NCBI RefSeq assembly: GCF_041381155.1
Contig: NC_091147.1
Span: 10,686,837 to 10,750,836, forward strand
Direction of reading: 5' to 3'
DNA length: 64,000 nt
Source: Argopecten irradians
Taxonomy: Eukaryota; Mollusca; Bivalvia; Pectinida; Pectinidae
The position numbers were made by a program, and so were the translations under genes. Below are positions 1 through 13,300 of the stretch, one piece after another (position 1 is the first letter of the stretch; each line of letters starts with the position of its first letter). The notes beneath the pieces are model-generated. The model made no database searches. It saw nothing but the letters and a program-made list of their open reading frames with translations, and was not told where the DNA came from.

Positions 1-198
1 TAATACCCTCTTTCACTCGATGAACACACACTGCAAGTCCTGCTCAGTGCTTGCACAATAAGTGCTTGCACAATACTTATTTGTTCTGTGGCAGTAGCTC
101 GATGTGTATACAAAATATAACTGATATACTTATTTCGCATGTGCGATACCATTTGATTACATAGCTTCCCCGCACTGATCTGGGTGCGCTGTACTCAC

Positions 199-308
199 GT
201 TCGATGTTTTACTAAAGACTTGTCCTTTTACTTTTGTGCTGAATATACAGTATTTACTCGTTAGTGAAACATTGACTACAAGACCAACTGCCGTTGAATT
301 TTTATCTA
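199..308 (-). CDS. Possible exon 16 of the SRCR/YWTD gene
   Basis: A T-rich tract and ATTCAG acceptor, a 110-nt open stretch in the phase left by exon 15, and a consensus donor (TCGAAC|GTGAGT) fit one more exon. Its 36 residues (including TAVGLVVNVSLTSKYCIF) look beta-rich but are not clearly SRCR, so it is not simply the start of a third module. It rests on splice signals alone. Confidence 0.35.
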
Positions 309-1214
309 CTGAATTATGTAAAAAAAAAACGTCGACCACCTGTTCACGGTCCACATCTCGTATGTAGGTTATTTCGACAACAAACACATACATATTTCTA
401 TTGATACTACATGTACATGTATACTGTATCATTATTCCGAAAACATTTTTTTTCAATAGATGACTTAAAAGCGATGAGAAGCAAACGTCAATTAGGGGAA
501 AGAGGACAAGGGACATTAGGACATATATTTGATTTATCTTTTACGCTGAAAAGAACTTAAATTTTAAAATGCATCAAACTTAAACATTCAATTGAAATTT
601 TATTAAATGCAAAACATATATTATACGATGAATGTCAATATAACCTCACATTACATTGTTTATTGAAATGGCAAATTACATTATAATCGATGAAAAAATT
701 ACCAAACATCATCATAAATAATTTCCGAGCGTTTATGTTAGAATGATATAATATTATTTGCATTGAATTGGTATTTTTATTCGATATTGCTTATGTAAAG
801 GCCAACAACCTTTCCGAAACTGTTTTTTAAATGATTAGTAATTTCATAAAGCTGCAAAAGTTGAATAACTTAACCAAAAACATTTTTCATGGTTTTTTTT
901 TAATAACACTGGGCATCATATGCTTCTCGCTGTCGTACTAATAACCACGCGTTAGTTGACTACATGTAGTTGCGTTTGTTCACAATGCAAGACACAAAAG
1001 AGCGATAGGAGTATTCACTATTATAAAGTTTATGCAGATAATCTTTCTTATGTTTTGGTATTGTAACCTCATCCTAGGCAATAAATATATATTTTCTTAT
1101 GTTATTATTATCAAAGTTTGTTTTGGGAAGATAGCTTGCCTTTAGATATGTTTTTAATCCATAGAGTATTTATAAACCTTCGATCTGGCGAAACGAAACC
1201 ATCGCAATGCTCAC

Positions 1215-1330
1215 CTGGTGAACGAGACCTATGGTAGAAGATGACGGATGAATGGTAAGCTGTCCAACTGAACTCTATCGGACCATGGAAACTACCTCCG
1301 GTTCCATCTGCCTTTAAACGAATTACTCCT
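1215..1330 (-). CDS. Exon 15: linker after propeller 2
   Basis: Phase 2 in, phase 1 out, 116 nt. It begins LGVIRLKADGTGGSFHGPI, paralogous to exon 8. Acceptor CTATTAG|AGGAG, donor TCACCAG|GTGAGC. Because the exit phase equals the entry phase of the whole module, the coding sequence must continue past this exon. Confidence 0.8.
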
Positions 1331-4300
1331 CTAATAGAATGGATACAATAAAAAAATGTTAGAAAATGTTATATCTGTGCACAAATGTAGTTTTCATCGT
1401 TTATCGGATCTGCCGGTACTGTGATAATGTTGTCTACGGTGGAAGGACACCTACGCGAAAACTGCTGAGCCATCGTGGTGATAACATACGTCGCAACTAG
1501 CTATATTTGAACCTTAAACTGAAGCGAACGGTCTGCAACTCACGTTTCTGACGATACCTGCCAGTATTTTAATTACCACAACCAGTGAGGAATTGCAAAA
1601 TTGAATGTTGCAAATATTATAATATGATGAAGTTGCTTTGCTATTGTTTTACGTTCTAGAATGTTTATCAACTATATCTAAGTTTAGTTTATGCTCCTTT
1701 CCTTCTGTTTTTGTTTTGATATAATTTCCAGCTTAACCTTTTCACGGCCGTAGCATACTTATGTGTATTTAATATGTATTTGCCCCCATTTTATGCACCC
1801 CTGTGAGCATCAGTGAGGCTCTAGATTAATGAATACTATTTGTTGCAAATGAGTTGTTTTTCACTTCACAATTAGTCATTTTGCCAATATCGACTCGATC
1901 ATAGCTCAATAGACGCCAATTATCACCATTAAACATGCCCAAATAGGTCATTGGACCAGAAATTCATATTTAAGTATGAACTCGGATCCTGTCACTTAGG
2001 GTATTCATTATTTCAGATACAAATACGCGAATAGTCTTGTGTTAAGAAGAGGAAATGGAGGATAGGCTGGAAGGAAACCAGAAGGAAACTTCCTCTGGTT
2101 GCTTTACATTTTGTTAACGTGGTGGAATTAGCAACGAATCAAAACCTCGATACAAGCTGTCATAGTGTCCAGATTATGATTTTATTACACGAGTAAAATG
2201 TTTGTTTACTAAAGGTTGTTGAATTAGTCGGTTCCGGAAAGTTTGGGTCTGGGGAAAATTTAGACACTTGGCTAAGTGGTCGTAACTAATTAGGGTTGGT
2301 ACTAGTGTGTAGGGAAGGCTGTGTACAAAGAAGAGTCTATTTCTAGGCAGTCTGTCTATATTTTTAGTATACAGTTGACCTACTTCTCAGAGAGATGGCA
2401 TTTATACATATTTAGATTTGGGGAATTCACAGAATTATTTTGGGGATCACCTAGAATTTTTAGATAATTTACCATGCTTGGAAAGTATATTTAGCTTCAT
2501 TTTGGATGTGCCTAGTATGTAATTAGTTTAGAAGTAATTCCCAAAGTCGTTACTTAGATTCCTTTATTTTATAGTAGATTCTATATTTGTAGATGTATGT
2601 AATGTTAATGTAATTGATAATTAATAAAAGAGTATAAAAAGAGATGCAGTCCTTGGTATGGTGCTTTTTAGCAGGCCTTTTGGACTGGGATGCTTCGCTT
2701 AGGGCGGAGTTGGCTTTGTAGTGTAATACGCTCTTAGATGCTTGGACTTAAGATTTATTTGAGATTCTTAATTAGAGCAGATTAATTTCAATTTGTGAAT
2801 TCAGAGAAAGCAGTTACGTATGATTTTAGTTTTTATTCGTATTAGATAGTTAAGTGTAATTTATCATCCAGTACACATTGTGAGGTGTTGTAAGTGAATC
2901 GTAATGACTAATTTTAGGTAAGTGGAAGACAGAAAAAAGTAGCAAATGGCATCGGAAGATAAAAGAACGCAACAACTGGTGTTAAAAGTTCAAAATTTTC
3001 AGAAAACATCAGTAGTAAGTATGTATAAAGTGAAAACACAACATTAACATAAGTTGCATTTATTATAACCTACTATAGAATTGAGTAACGCAGGTTGAAA
3101 TGTCGCAGGATGTCGAAAGAAATTTATCATATTAAATTCAAAAATACCTGAAATAACACAATGACCCGAAACACTAACAAAACATAGTATATTGCATATA
3201 CATGAAGGTATAACGCTACACGAAACGAAATGCTGAATGGCTATATCACTTACAATGATCTATATCCGGTACAGTATATCCATTCCTCATTTGCATACAG
3301 ATTGGTGCAGTCCGTCATTACTCCATAGGCTTCATATAACTTGTCCTGGACTGATGTGTTTCTATTTATTCTAATAAGTCCTCGCTGGACGGAATCTATG
3401 GCGAAAATGTATTCACCTGGAAAGAAAGACATTTGCAAAGGGTCAGTTAGAATTCATTAATAAATTGCTAAATGTCCCTTAAACTACTTAGTCATCTATC
3501 GGCAACCAATTTATGCGAATTATCTTAATTGTATCTCGTATGTGCTATAGGGACACCTCATGAACTTATGTTTGGTTTTATTTTACTGGATTGATATTTA
3601 CCGTTGTGAAATATTTTTACTTGTAATTTGCATAAATCTAATGAATGTCAAATGAAGCAATCAGCATTGAAAAAAGATAAACCTTGGTCTAATGAAATTT
3701 GTAAGCAAAAGTATAAAGAATACACAGAGCCTTGTATAATTTTGATAATGACGATGATAATCGTATCAAGTGACTGACGTTCGACATGACCTGCACGTAG
3801 TGAACCAGGTAACTAGCATAAGCGCACATGTGTTTGTTTACGTTTTTCTTCAGGCTAATATGAGCAAATCATGCTGGTATATGTACACAGAATGAGTATT
3901 TGAAACATCCAATTCACACATTGTCGTTAAATATTGTGTGTATCAAATATTGTAGTGTGCGAGCATTATTTTCTTTATAGATCCAGTCAGCTGAGGTCGA
4001 CCACATGTTTTGTTTACGAAAAATTGTTGACATTTTCTCTCTTGGTTTCACAACTCTAGTGTTACTTCGAGATTATTGCGACGATGTTCGGAAGATTTCT
4101 GAATGATTCGGCATCTTTTGAGCCTATTTTTCACGTGTACACGTTAAAAAAACTTTCACTTTTATAATTAAAAATACTTCCAATGATGCAACATTTTAAA
4201 AAGTGGTAAAAAATAGAATGTTTAAAACTCAGACAGACGGAGAAAAATATGTATAACACTTAAACAGTTTTCACTACGACAAAAAGAGCGAAAGAGACAG

Positions 4301-7300
4301 ACCATACATCTTTAAGCATAACGGTTATTATTCAGATATTTTTCCAAATACAATCGGTCTCTTAAAAGGAGAAATTCTCTCCCCGGTTTTGTACTCATTA
4401 TTTGTAAATGATTGTGAAATGCATTTTAATCAGTGAATGCTTTCCATTAATTGAACTTAATTCAATTAGTATTTTCCTTTTAATTTATGCAGATGATACA
4501 GTGCTATTTGTTGAAACACCAGAGAAATTACAGCAAATATAGATGCTCTGAAGTCTAACAATAATAAGCATGGTCTTATTTTGAATATTGATAAGACATA
4601 AAATGGCTGTGTTAAGGAATGGAGCCATTATTAGAAACAATGAAAAGTGTTTGAAGTAATGAAAGCGAATTACAAATTGTTGGCCAATTCAATTATCTTG
4701 GAATATTTTGCAATTATAATGGAATATTTTTATGTGACTCAAAAACATGTTGCTGAACAAGGCAATAAGGCTTATTATGCAATCAATAGTAAGTTCAAAA
4801 ATCATCATTTTAACGTAAGTACATACTATTCTGTATTTGACACATATGCAAATATTATATTGAGTTATAGTGCGGAAGTTTGGGGTTTTCATAAAGCCTT
4901 AGATATAGAAAAGGTTCATTTACATTTTTGTAAACAAAATACTAGGGGTAAAAAAGCACTTGTAATAATTTTAGTTTACGTATAATTAAGTACTGGCTTA
5001 AGATTCGTAACCCAAATTACTGTATTAAAAACTTTCTACGAAGACAGAATACGATTTGATGACAGTTGGATTTTAAACATACGGGGGAATTAGATAGATT
5101 AAGATTAACATTTGTCTGGAATGATACAACAGGTTGCTTATACAATTATTGAGTATAGATTTTATGATGTTTATAGGCAAGAACTAGTTTCAAGTATACA
5201 AACGATATCGAAGGGGTTTCTTTATAGACATCTTGTAGATAAATCAATGTGCCTGTTTTGTTATGCAAAATTTGTCCAGCACTGTCTGCATTGTTATATT
5301 GCATATGTATATATCAACTCTTCAATGTGTTAAAACAACGAGATAAAATAATATAAATCTGAATCTGAATTTAAGTATTCATATATTTCCCTGACCATAA
5401 TATTGTGGTGAATAAATGTATACCTAAACAGTTATAATTATCCGACCAAATGATAAGCCGTGGATAATATGGTACAGAGAGAACAAAACATATTCAAATA
5501 CGTGACCGGTTACACAAACATTGCAGGAGAAGTACGAGCAATATTGATATAATTTAATTCCATATGATACACTCATTTCTATTGGTCAGATCTTTGAGTA
5601 ATATGGCGTAATATATACACAATGATTACGCGTAATTATAAGTATCACCCCTACCATATGTTTGATTTATTACATAACTATAATGGAATATTTAAAAGCA
5701 TCTGAAAGTAAACGAAAATGAAGGAAAAGTGAAATGTAGCATAACTATGTCCTACAGCATCTGAATCACACACCCTGAAATGAATCCTGCAACTATTATG
5801 TGTGTTGAGGTGATAATAATGGCCTTTCTGTATATTTCAAGATTGTTTAGGATTAGATTTATACTTTTTGAGAAAAAGAGCTAAAAGCAAAGCGTTAAGC
5901 ATCCCTACGTTTCACAGCTTCTGCAAGATATCACTGCACTACAACTAAATTTGTTGTATTGTAAAAATAAGTAAAATCACGGACATGTATGCCTAATTAA
6001 CGCTTGAGTGAATTATGTATTAAGTTATAATAAGCATTTAACTCAATTTCTGCTGGGGTTATGAAGTCATAGACAAATGAAGAATGTCCTTCCGCTCTTT
6101 GTCTATGACTTCATAACTCATAACCCCAAAACATATTGCGAATAATGCTTAAGGATGTACATCTCTGAGAAGTCAAAATTTTCTTGTATTAAACTTTTTT
6201 TCTCATATAGAATTTTGGAAATAGTAGTTCATACCATAGAAGAAAATGGAAGAAAAAACATATCTCCGTGTGCTCGTTTTTGAGCTATTGTCACTCAAAG
6301 ATACCTACATTAATTGAAAAAATATTGGATTTTATGGGAATTTTGCCGTTTTTGACCATATTCACCCAGATTAAAGTCATAATTTCCTAATGAGGTGTTT
6401 GATATGCATGGATGTTCGCATAATTTATTTTCCAGTGGTCTTTTGTTTTTAGAAACTTAGCAGTTATGATTAATAAGACTAATATTTTTTTCTCAGAATA
6501 ACGACATATGCTACCTCTACCCCTTAATTTTGAGCTACAAAATGCACGATTTTCAGCCAATTTTGCCAGTCATACCCTTTATAGAAAGAGATCTGGTATT
6601 AACCTTTTGGAAAAAATTTTCATATCAATAGGAAAAAGGCTGCCCTTTCTAAATCAGGCAGATAAATTGGGGGTCCGTGTGCTTACTTTTTTAATATCTA
6701 TTTTTCAACATTTCGAGTAAAAAAATAAAAGTGCTAAAATTACCATTAAATGATTAAATAAAGTGACAAAGGCGTATTATTTCACACATCAATGCTTAAT
6801 ATTTTAATAACCACGAAACTAGCAAAGAATTACAGCAACAATTAGCTCGATACAGCTAAAAATACTGGCGCAGGGATAATTTAAGTAAAAACAATTTAAG
6901 CAAAAAATGGTAAAACTTTGGCTCTACTCAAAGCGGAGAAAGACACATTTTCAAAATGGCCGCCAAATGGGTGTTTTCTTAAATCCCTGTATAAAAAATA
7001 TACTAAGAATAGAAATGAAATATTTTGACAAAATTTGCAACTGGCAACTTGCTACAGATATTGATAGAATCTTTTTTAAAATTTGATCTATGTCGAAACG
7101 AGACTTCAACGGGACTGAAACCTCAGAAGAATACAACCTTATATAACCTGTTTTTAAAAGAGCTAGAAATCATGTTAATAATATGAAAAAAGTAACCTCG
7201 AGAATCATTCTATGTTAAATGTTCTTTTTCTAAATAGTTTGTTATAAAAATTCATTTTAAAGAAGACGTGATTGCAAATATATTAGAAATATGTTCTTGA

Positions 7301-10300
7301 TTATCTACCACAATGGTTTGTCGTGGGTTTTACTGTAAACACATGACTGTATAAAAGTGCATTTATGAACTATTTTAATAATCGACATACGTACCATTAA
7401 ATGTGAACTTTCGAAACGTGCTTGATGTGCTTAAAACATCAACCACCTCGAGACATCCAGGATAGCAAATTCTTTTTAAGATACAAGTGTTTGATTCCCA
7501 CCAATATAGCTCACTGAAATATCGTACCAACATAATTATCATAGTGTAACAGGTATACAGCCTACAGCGTATAAGATAGGAAATTAACATATTAACACTT
7601 GTCAAATAAATTATAAAGAGTGTCGTTTTTTATCTGCCATAAAATGTATTTTTCTGTATAAAATTACTCTTGTAATGTAACAAGAGAACCATGGACCTTA
7701 ACGGTCACCTGAGTTCGGATACGAAAAAACAGACATATCAGCACCACATGTATATATTTGCATATCAGGCTCTTAAAGTCAGTTAGTGATGCTATCAATT
7801 TAACGTTTTAATCTACATTTTGTGTGAAGAGTATTTGATTCCATTACATCTGTTACATTTCATATGAAAATTGAGCAAATAATAGTCATGATTTTTTTTC
7901 CTGTATAAACAATAGAGAATTGACTTCCACCCCAGGGGAAAATCTGAGACCAAAGGGACATGAAATTCACAATTGTGATAGAGGGCCTTGAGATGTTTCA
8001 ATCAATGATTCACAAATTTGATTGGCCTTATACATTAGAAGATTTGTGCAAAAGTCTATTGAATTTGCTTCAGCAGTTTTGGAGAAGAAGTCGGAAATGT
8101 AGATTGTTTACGAACACAGGACGTACGACGACGGACTTAAGTCTCAGGTGACCTAAAAGTCTTTAAAAAGAAACCGTATTAAAACCATTTGGGCTTTTGT
8201 GATAATTTTAAATTTCATATTTCGTTGAGGTTTAAGCGAAAAAAAAAGTTGCGTCAGTTTACTTACTTCCTCTCTGTATCAAGAATCATTTTCTTCCCGA
8301 CGCTTGTTTTATTAACAACAATCACAAACCCCGAGAAAACATTGTCTAGTTCCAATGACACTATCGCATTCCCCATGTAACCGAACAAAAGTCTATCTTC
8401 TGAGTCCACGGCGGAATAACGCAACTCAGTCACTGCAACATCATTTATGTAATTTGAAAAAAAAACCCATATGAGTGGAAACGTGTTTATTAATCTTAAG
8501 TTTTCTCTTCAATATAAACAGAAATAACACGGGGTGCCATAATCAACTAAGTATATGGTGTAAAATCATAATGTTTTAAAACATACCGTTTGGACGAATT
8601 TCTCTGATGCCCTCACTCCATCGACAGCCCCACAATGTTTCTGATTGGAGTGTGAGAAATTGTTGAGTAACATAATCGTACACCACTTCGACGTCACTGC
8701 CGTAAAACCCATAAATATCATTACATGGATTGTTCGTGTTGATGTAGCCAGACATCGTCCATGGATTTGTAATGGACAATGTAAATGACCAATCATGCAT
8801 GCCTCGTTTTAGAAAGAAATCTTCAACAACTGAAAGAAAATTTAAAAGTAAATAATTATTTTGCATAGATTTTCATGTACTCATTATTTTGGGGCTAATG
8901 ATAAGATGTTTTTCGAGCAAATCCTCTTGATGCTTCGAGGTCTTTTGCGCTGAGATTTTCGGTTTAAGAGATACGTCTAAATAGCTTATAATTTTAAATG
9001 TTCTGTTTAACACGTTTCTTTAACCTTTCTCTCTCTCTTTTTATACTGATGTTGATTCTATCTAAAAACATTTTTTTAATGCAGATATCGATTTCATTAA
9101 TTGTCAATTTGTTACGGGATAAAAATAAATTATCTCAATCATAGAGTTAATCTGTATGTAACATATTTGACCTTATTTCGTATTTTATTTAACCCCCCCC
9201 CCAAAAAAAAAATAGATAAATAGGGAAATATATTTACTAAGGTTTTTTCTTATATGTGCATTTAAACTTTATTTTGACGCTACAAAGATATGTTGTCAAA
9301 TGTGAACATTAAGGTTCTATTATGCAAATCATGTTATGATCTATGCACGCTTGATTACACAGTAAAACCTGCCTTAGCGGCCATCTCTTTCAAATTGTCC
9401 CAAATGACCAACTTCAACACAATCCAACCTGTGTATAGAGACTACCTGGCTATAAAGATAAGTTTCACCTGTTCTTTAAATGGCCTTTATAAACATGTTT
9501 TACTGTATATGTAAATAGAATAAAAAAATAAAAAGACTCATTTAGTGCAACCACCGTGTCTAGACAGCTCTTCAAAATGTTTATCCAAAACAAAGATTAT
9601 GACATCATTGTTTATAAAGTCTTATCACTGGCATTTGTGGATTTTTTTTTATTTTATTTTGTAATCTTTTGTAACCACTTTGTTACAAAACAAATGCAGC
9701 AAAATGCACCTTTTCTGAGGTATATATGGTGTTATACCGGCCTGGTAGAATTAAATGTTGATCATCTACCAGCTGAGTTGGTTTACCTGAGATTTACCTG
9801 TGATATTTTACTGAGAGAGAACAATTCTGAGATAGACTATAACTCCTTATCAACCAACCTTACCCAGAGTTGGTATTCAGGGAATACACCGAATTAAACA
9901 ATGACCGAGGACGTAACACGAGGTTATTATGTAATATTCTACCTTGGCGGTATCTGGTCATGTGGACCGAATAAAAGGATATTGATTTGTGTTATTGATT
10001 TTGTAATTGTTTCAAAAAAAGGCTTCATGCTAAATACAAAGGCAATGCATAAAGAATGGCTCGACTACATCTTCCCTAAGAACTCAACATTGGGAAATTG
10101 TGACGTCACAATTACAATATCAATTTGGGAGTGACGTCACAATATGAATTATATAGCCAATAAGAATCGTGGAAAAATCAGTGATTATGTATAATGAATA
10201 GTGATGTTATATACATAATATGTACTGATATATGGAATGCACATGTGTAGCTCACCTTTGCACACCTTTGTCTATAAATTGTGAAATAGTGTGCATATAG

Positions 10301-13300
10301 ACATTGACACAATAAATGCCATATTATACTACTCATTGATCTAATATAGTATGGCTCACAATACCTTTGTGTTCTGAGCATAGTAGCTCAGCCCGATAAC
10401 AGTCTAGTGTAGAGGAATCGCTGATATTGCACCGTGATAATTCGCTTTCATCACCATTACAGTCGAATTGAAAAGGCCAGTTGGAATATGCAGACACACT
10501 TATATTAAAGGTTGCTTTCGCGTCTTCGCTGTGAACAAAACCAATTAAGTATTTGAATTTTAAATCATCAATGTACTACTATATTTCAAAAACTGCTACG
10601 GGAATGGCATCTTGTTTATTTTATTAACTGTGCTATTTAAACAAAATAAGCATGTTATGGAGGGATACCACTTTAACTAAAGATGATTTTGTTTTTTTAA
10701 ATCATTCAATAATAACCTTTACAATATACTGTCAAACCTGCCAATAAAGACCGCCAAATAGACCAAGAGCACAATTGTCTTTATAGCCAAGACATTGTTA
10801 TACATAGAGAACATTTGTGTTGAAATTTAAACCCTGAGAAAGGGTCTTAGTAAGCAGGTGGTCTTTATACAAAGGTGATCACTAAGGCAGATTTGACTTT
10901 AGCTGTATGCAAGTGATAAATATAATTTTACAAACCCTGAGTATCCTAACATCCGACACGCCACTGCAGCATCAGCATCGTCCCATCCGTCAGCACAGAG
11001 AGGATGCCAGTCTATACCATTAGATATCGACACCTGTCCTTCATTCGGCTTTACACCATAGATGTTTATATACACATTCTGACCTAAATCAAAATATAAT
11101 GATGGTGTAATTTACTCATGTCTAATACTGTGCAAACAATTCTTGTTTTTTAATTTCCTTCGCTTTTATTTTTTTTGTTCCCTACGTCTACCAACTGTAA
11201 ATATTTATGTATAGGAATTCAAAGGAGTGTATTCATGTCATATCATTTTATATCGTTTTATATATTTAGTCGCTTTTGGCAAGCTAAAATGAAAACTTCG
11301 AGAAAAGTTTCATCACATCAAATGAAATTTAAGAAAGAAATAATCATATACATAATTACAAGTGTATAATACCTTAGTACGTAGGTTGGTAGTAGGCAAG
11401 AACCCAGACCTATTTGTCTTTGCAAGGTAGGCTACATATATATATCACATGATTTGCTATATATTTTATGGTGGAAATTGGTTTGACTGTGGTTTCGGCC
11501 AATTGTCAAGGGCTTTCTGATAAACTTAAACGTAGAGATGTCTTTATGTATCTTAGAGATAAGCATTACAGTATTTATTGTTTGCAAGATACCCACTTTA
11601 CTCCGGAAAATGAAGAGCTAATTAGAAATGAGTGGGAATATGAGTCCTATTTTAATTCCTACAGGTCAAATGCCAGAGGGGTTGCTATATTTTTTTAATA
11701 ATAATTTTGAATTTAAAGTATATAGGAAAAAGAAGGATTCAACAGGTAATGTTTTTAGCTTTAGATGTTGAGATAGAAGGCTTGCGAATGGCATTAATTA
11801 ATATATATTGTCCTAACCAGGATCAACCAGATTTTTATAACAAGGTGTATGAAGCCTTAGATTACTTTAATAATTCAAGTATAGTTGTATGTGGTGATTT
11901 TAACTTAGTATTAAAACCTAATCTTGATTATGATGAAAACTATAAGAACATTAATAACACTCGGCCCAGAGATAAAGAGTTAATGGAGAATTGTAATTTG
12001 ATAGATTTTTTTAGAGAACAACACGAGGAAACTAGAAGGTATACATGGAGGAAGAACAACCCAGTTAGACAAGCCCATCTTGATTTTTTTCTTATTTCAG
12101 AAAATGTATTGGGTAGTGCATATACCCAGGCTATAAATCAGACCACTCTCTGCCCAAAATAGTTGTTAAAATAAATGAGTTAAAAAAAAGGTAAGGGTCT
12201 GTGTAAATTTAATAATTCTTAATTACATGATGTTGATTATCTTAATACTATATATAATTGTATTGATACTGTTAAAAAACAATATTGTATTCCTGTTTAT
12301 GACATTGAACATTTGAATAATATTCCAGACTATGATTTACAATTTATGATAAACGATCAGCTATTTTTGGAGACATTGCTAATGGAAATTAGAGGGAAAA
12401 CTATTTCTTACTCATCCTACAAGAAAAAACAGTTGAATATTTGCGAGGATAATCTTAAAAAACTAATTGAAAAGTTGGAAGTTGAAGGAAATGTTAATAT
12501 AGAAGAATTAGACATGAAGAAAACGGAATTACAGTCTATCAGATTACAAAAAATTAAAGGTAGTATAATTCGCTCTAGAGCACGATTGGTAGAAGAAGGG
12601 GGAAAGTCTACAAACTATTTTTTAGCCTAGAGAACAAAAATTTTACGTCCAAAATTATACCTAAGTTGTTTACAGATAATGGTGTTATAACAAAACAGGA
12701 TGACATTTTCGAATAAGTAAGCAGTTTTTATATGAAATTATATGATTTACCTTGTGATTCACCGGAAAATATAAATTTAGAACTTTTTCTCCAAAATTGT
12801 GAAGTACCAAAATTATCTCAAATTGAATCAAATAGTTTAGAAGGGGAGATAACTTTTAAAGAAGCAGGTAAAACTTTAAAACACATGAAGAATAACAAAA
12901 GTCCAGGGTCTGGCGGGGATCCACAACTGAATTTATTTAATGTTTTTGGAGGCAGATAGGTCATTTTGTTGTCAGATCAATTAATTATGGGTATAGAATG
13001 GGAGAATTGTCTATAACTCAAAGACAAGGAGTTATTACATGTATTCCAAAAGCTAACAAACCGAAACATTTCATAAAACTTTGAGGCCCATGTCATTATT
13101 GAATATTGTTTACAAAATTGCATCAGGTACTGTAGCTTATAAAATTAGAAGTGCTATTGACAAATTGATAGATAGCGATCAAACAGGATTTCTTTCGGGT
13201 AGATACATAGGGGTAAATATTAGGTTGATTTATGATATAATGCATTATGCAGAAGAACACGATATTCCTTGGATGTTATTAATGATAGACTTTGAAAAAG

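Noticed and set aside
157-516. 119-codon minus-strand frame taken as one gene
   Set aside because: It crosses a T-rich acceptor and a GTGAGT donor; only the part at 199-308 is plausible, as a host exon.
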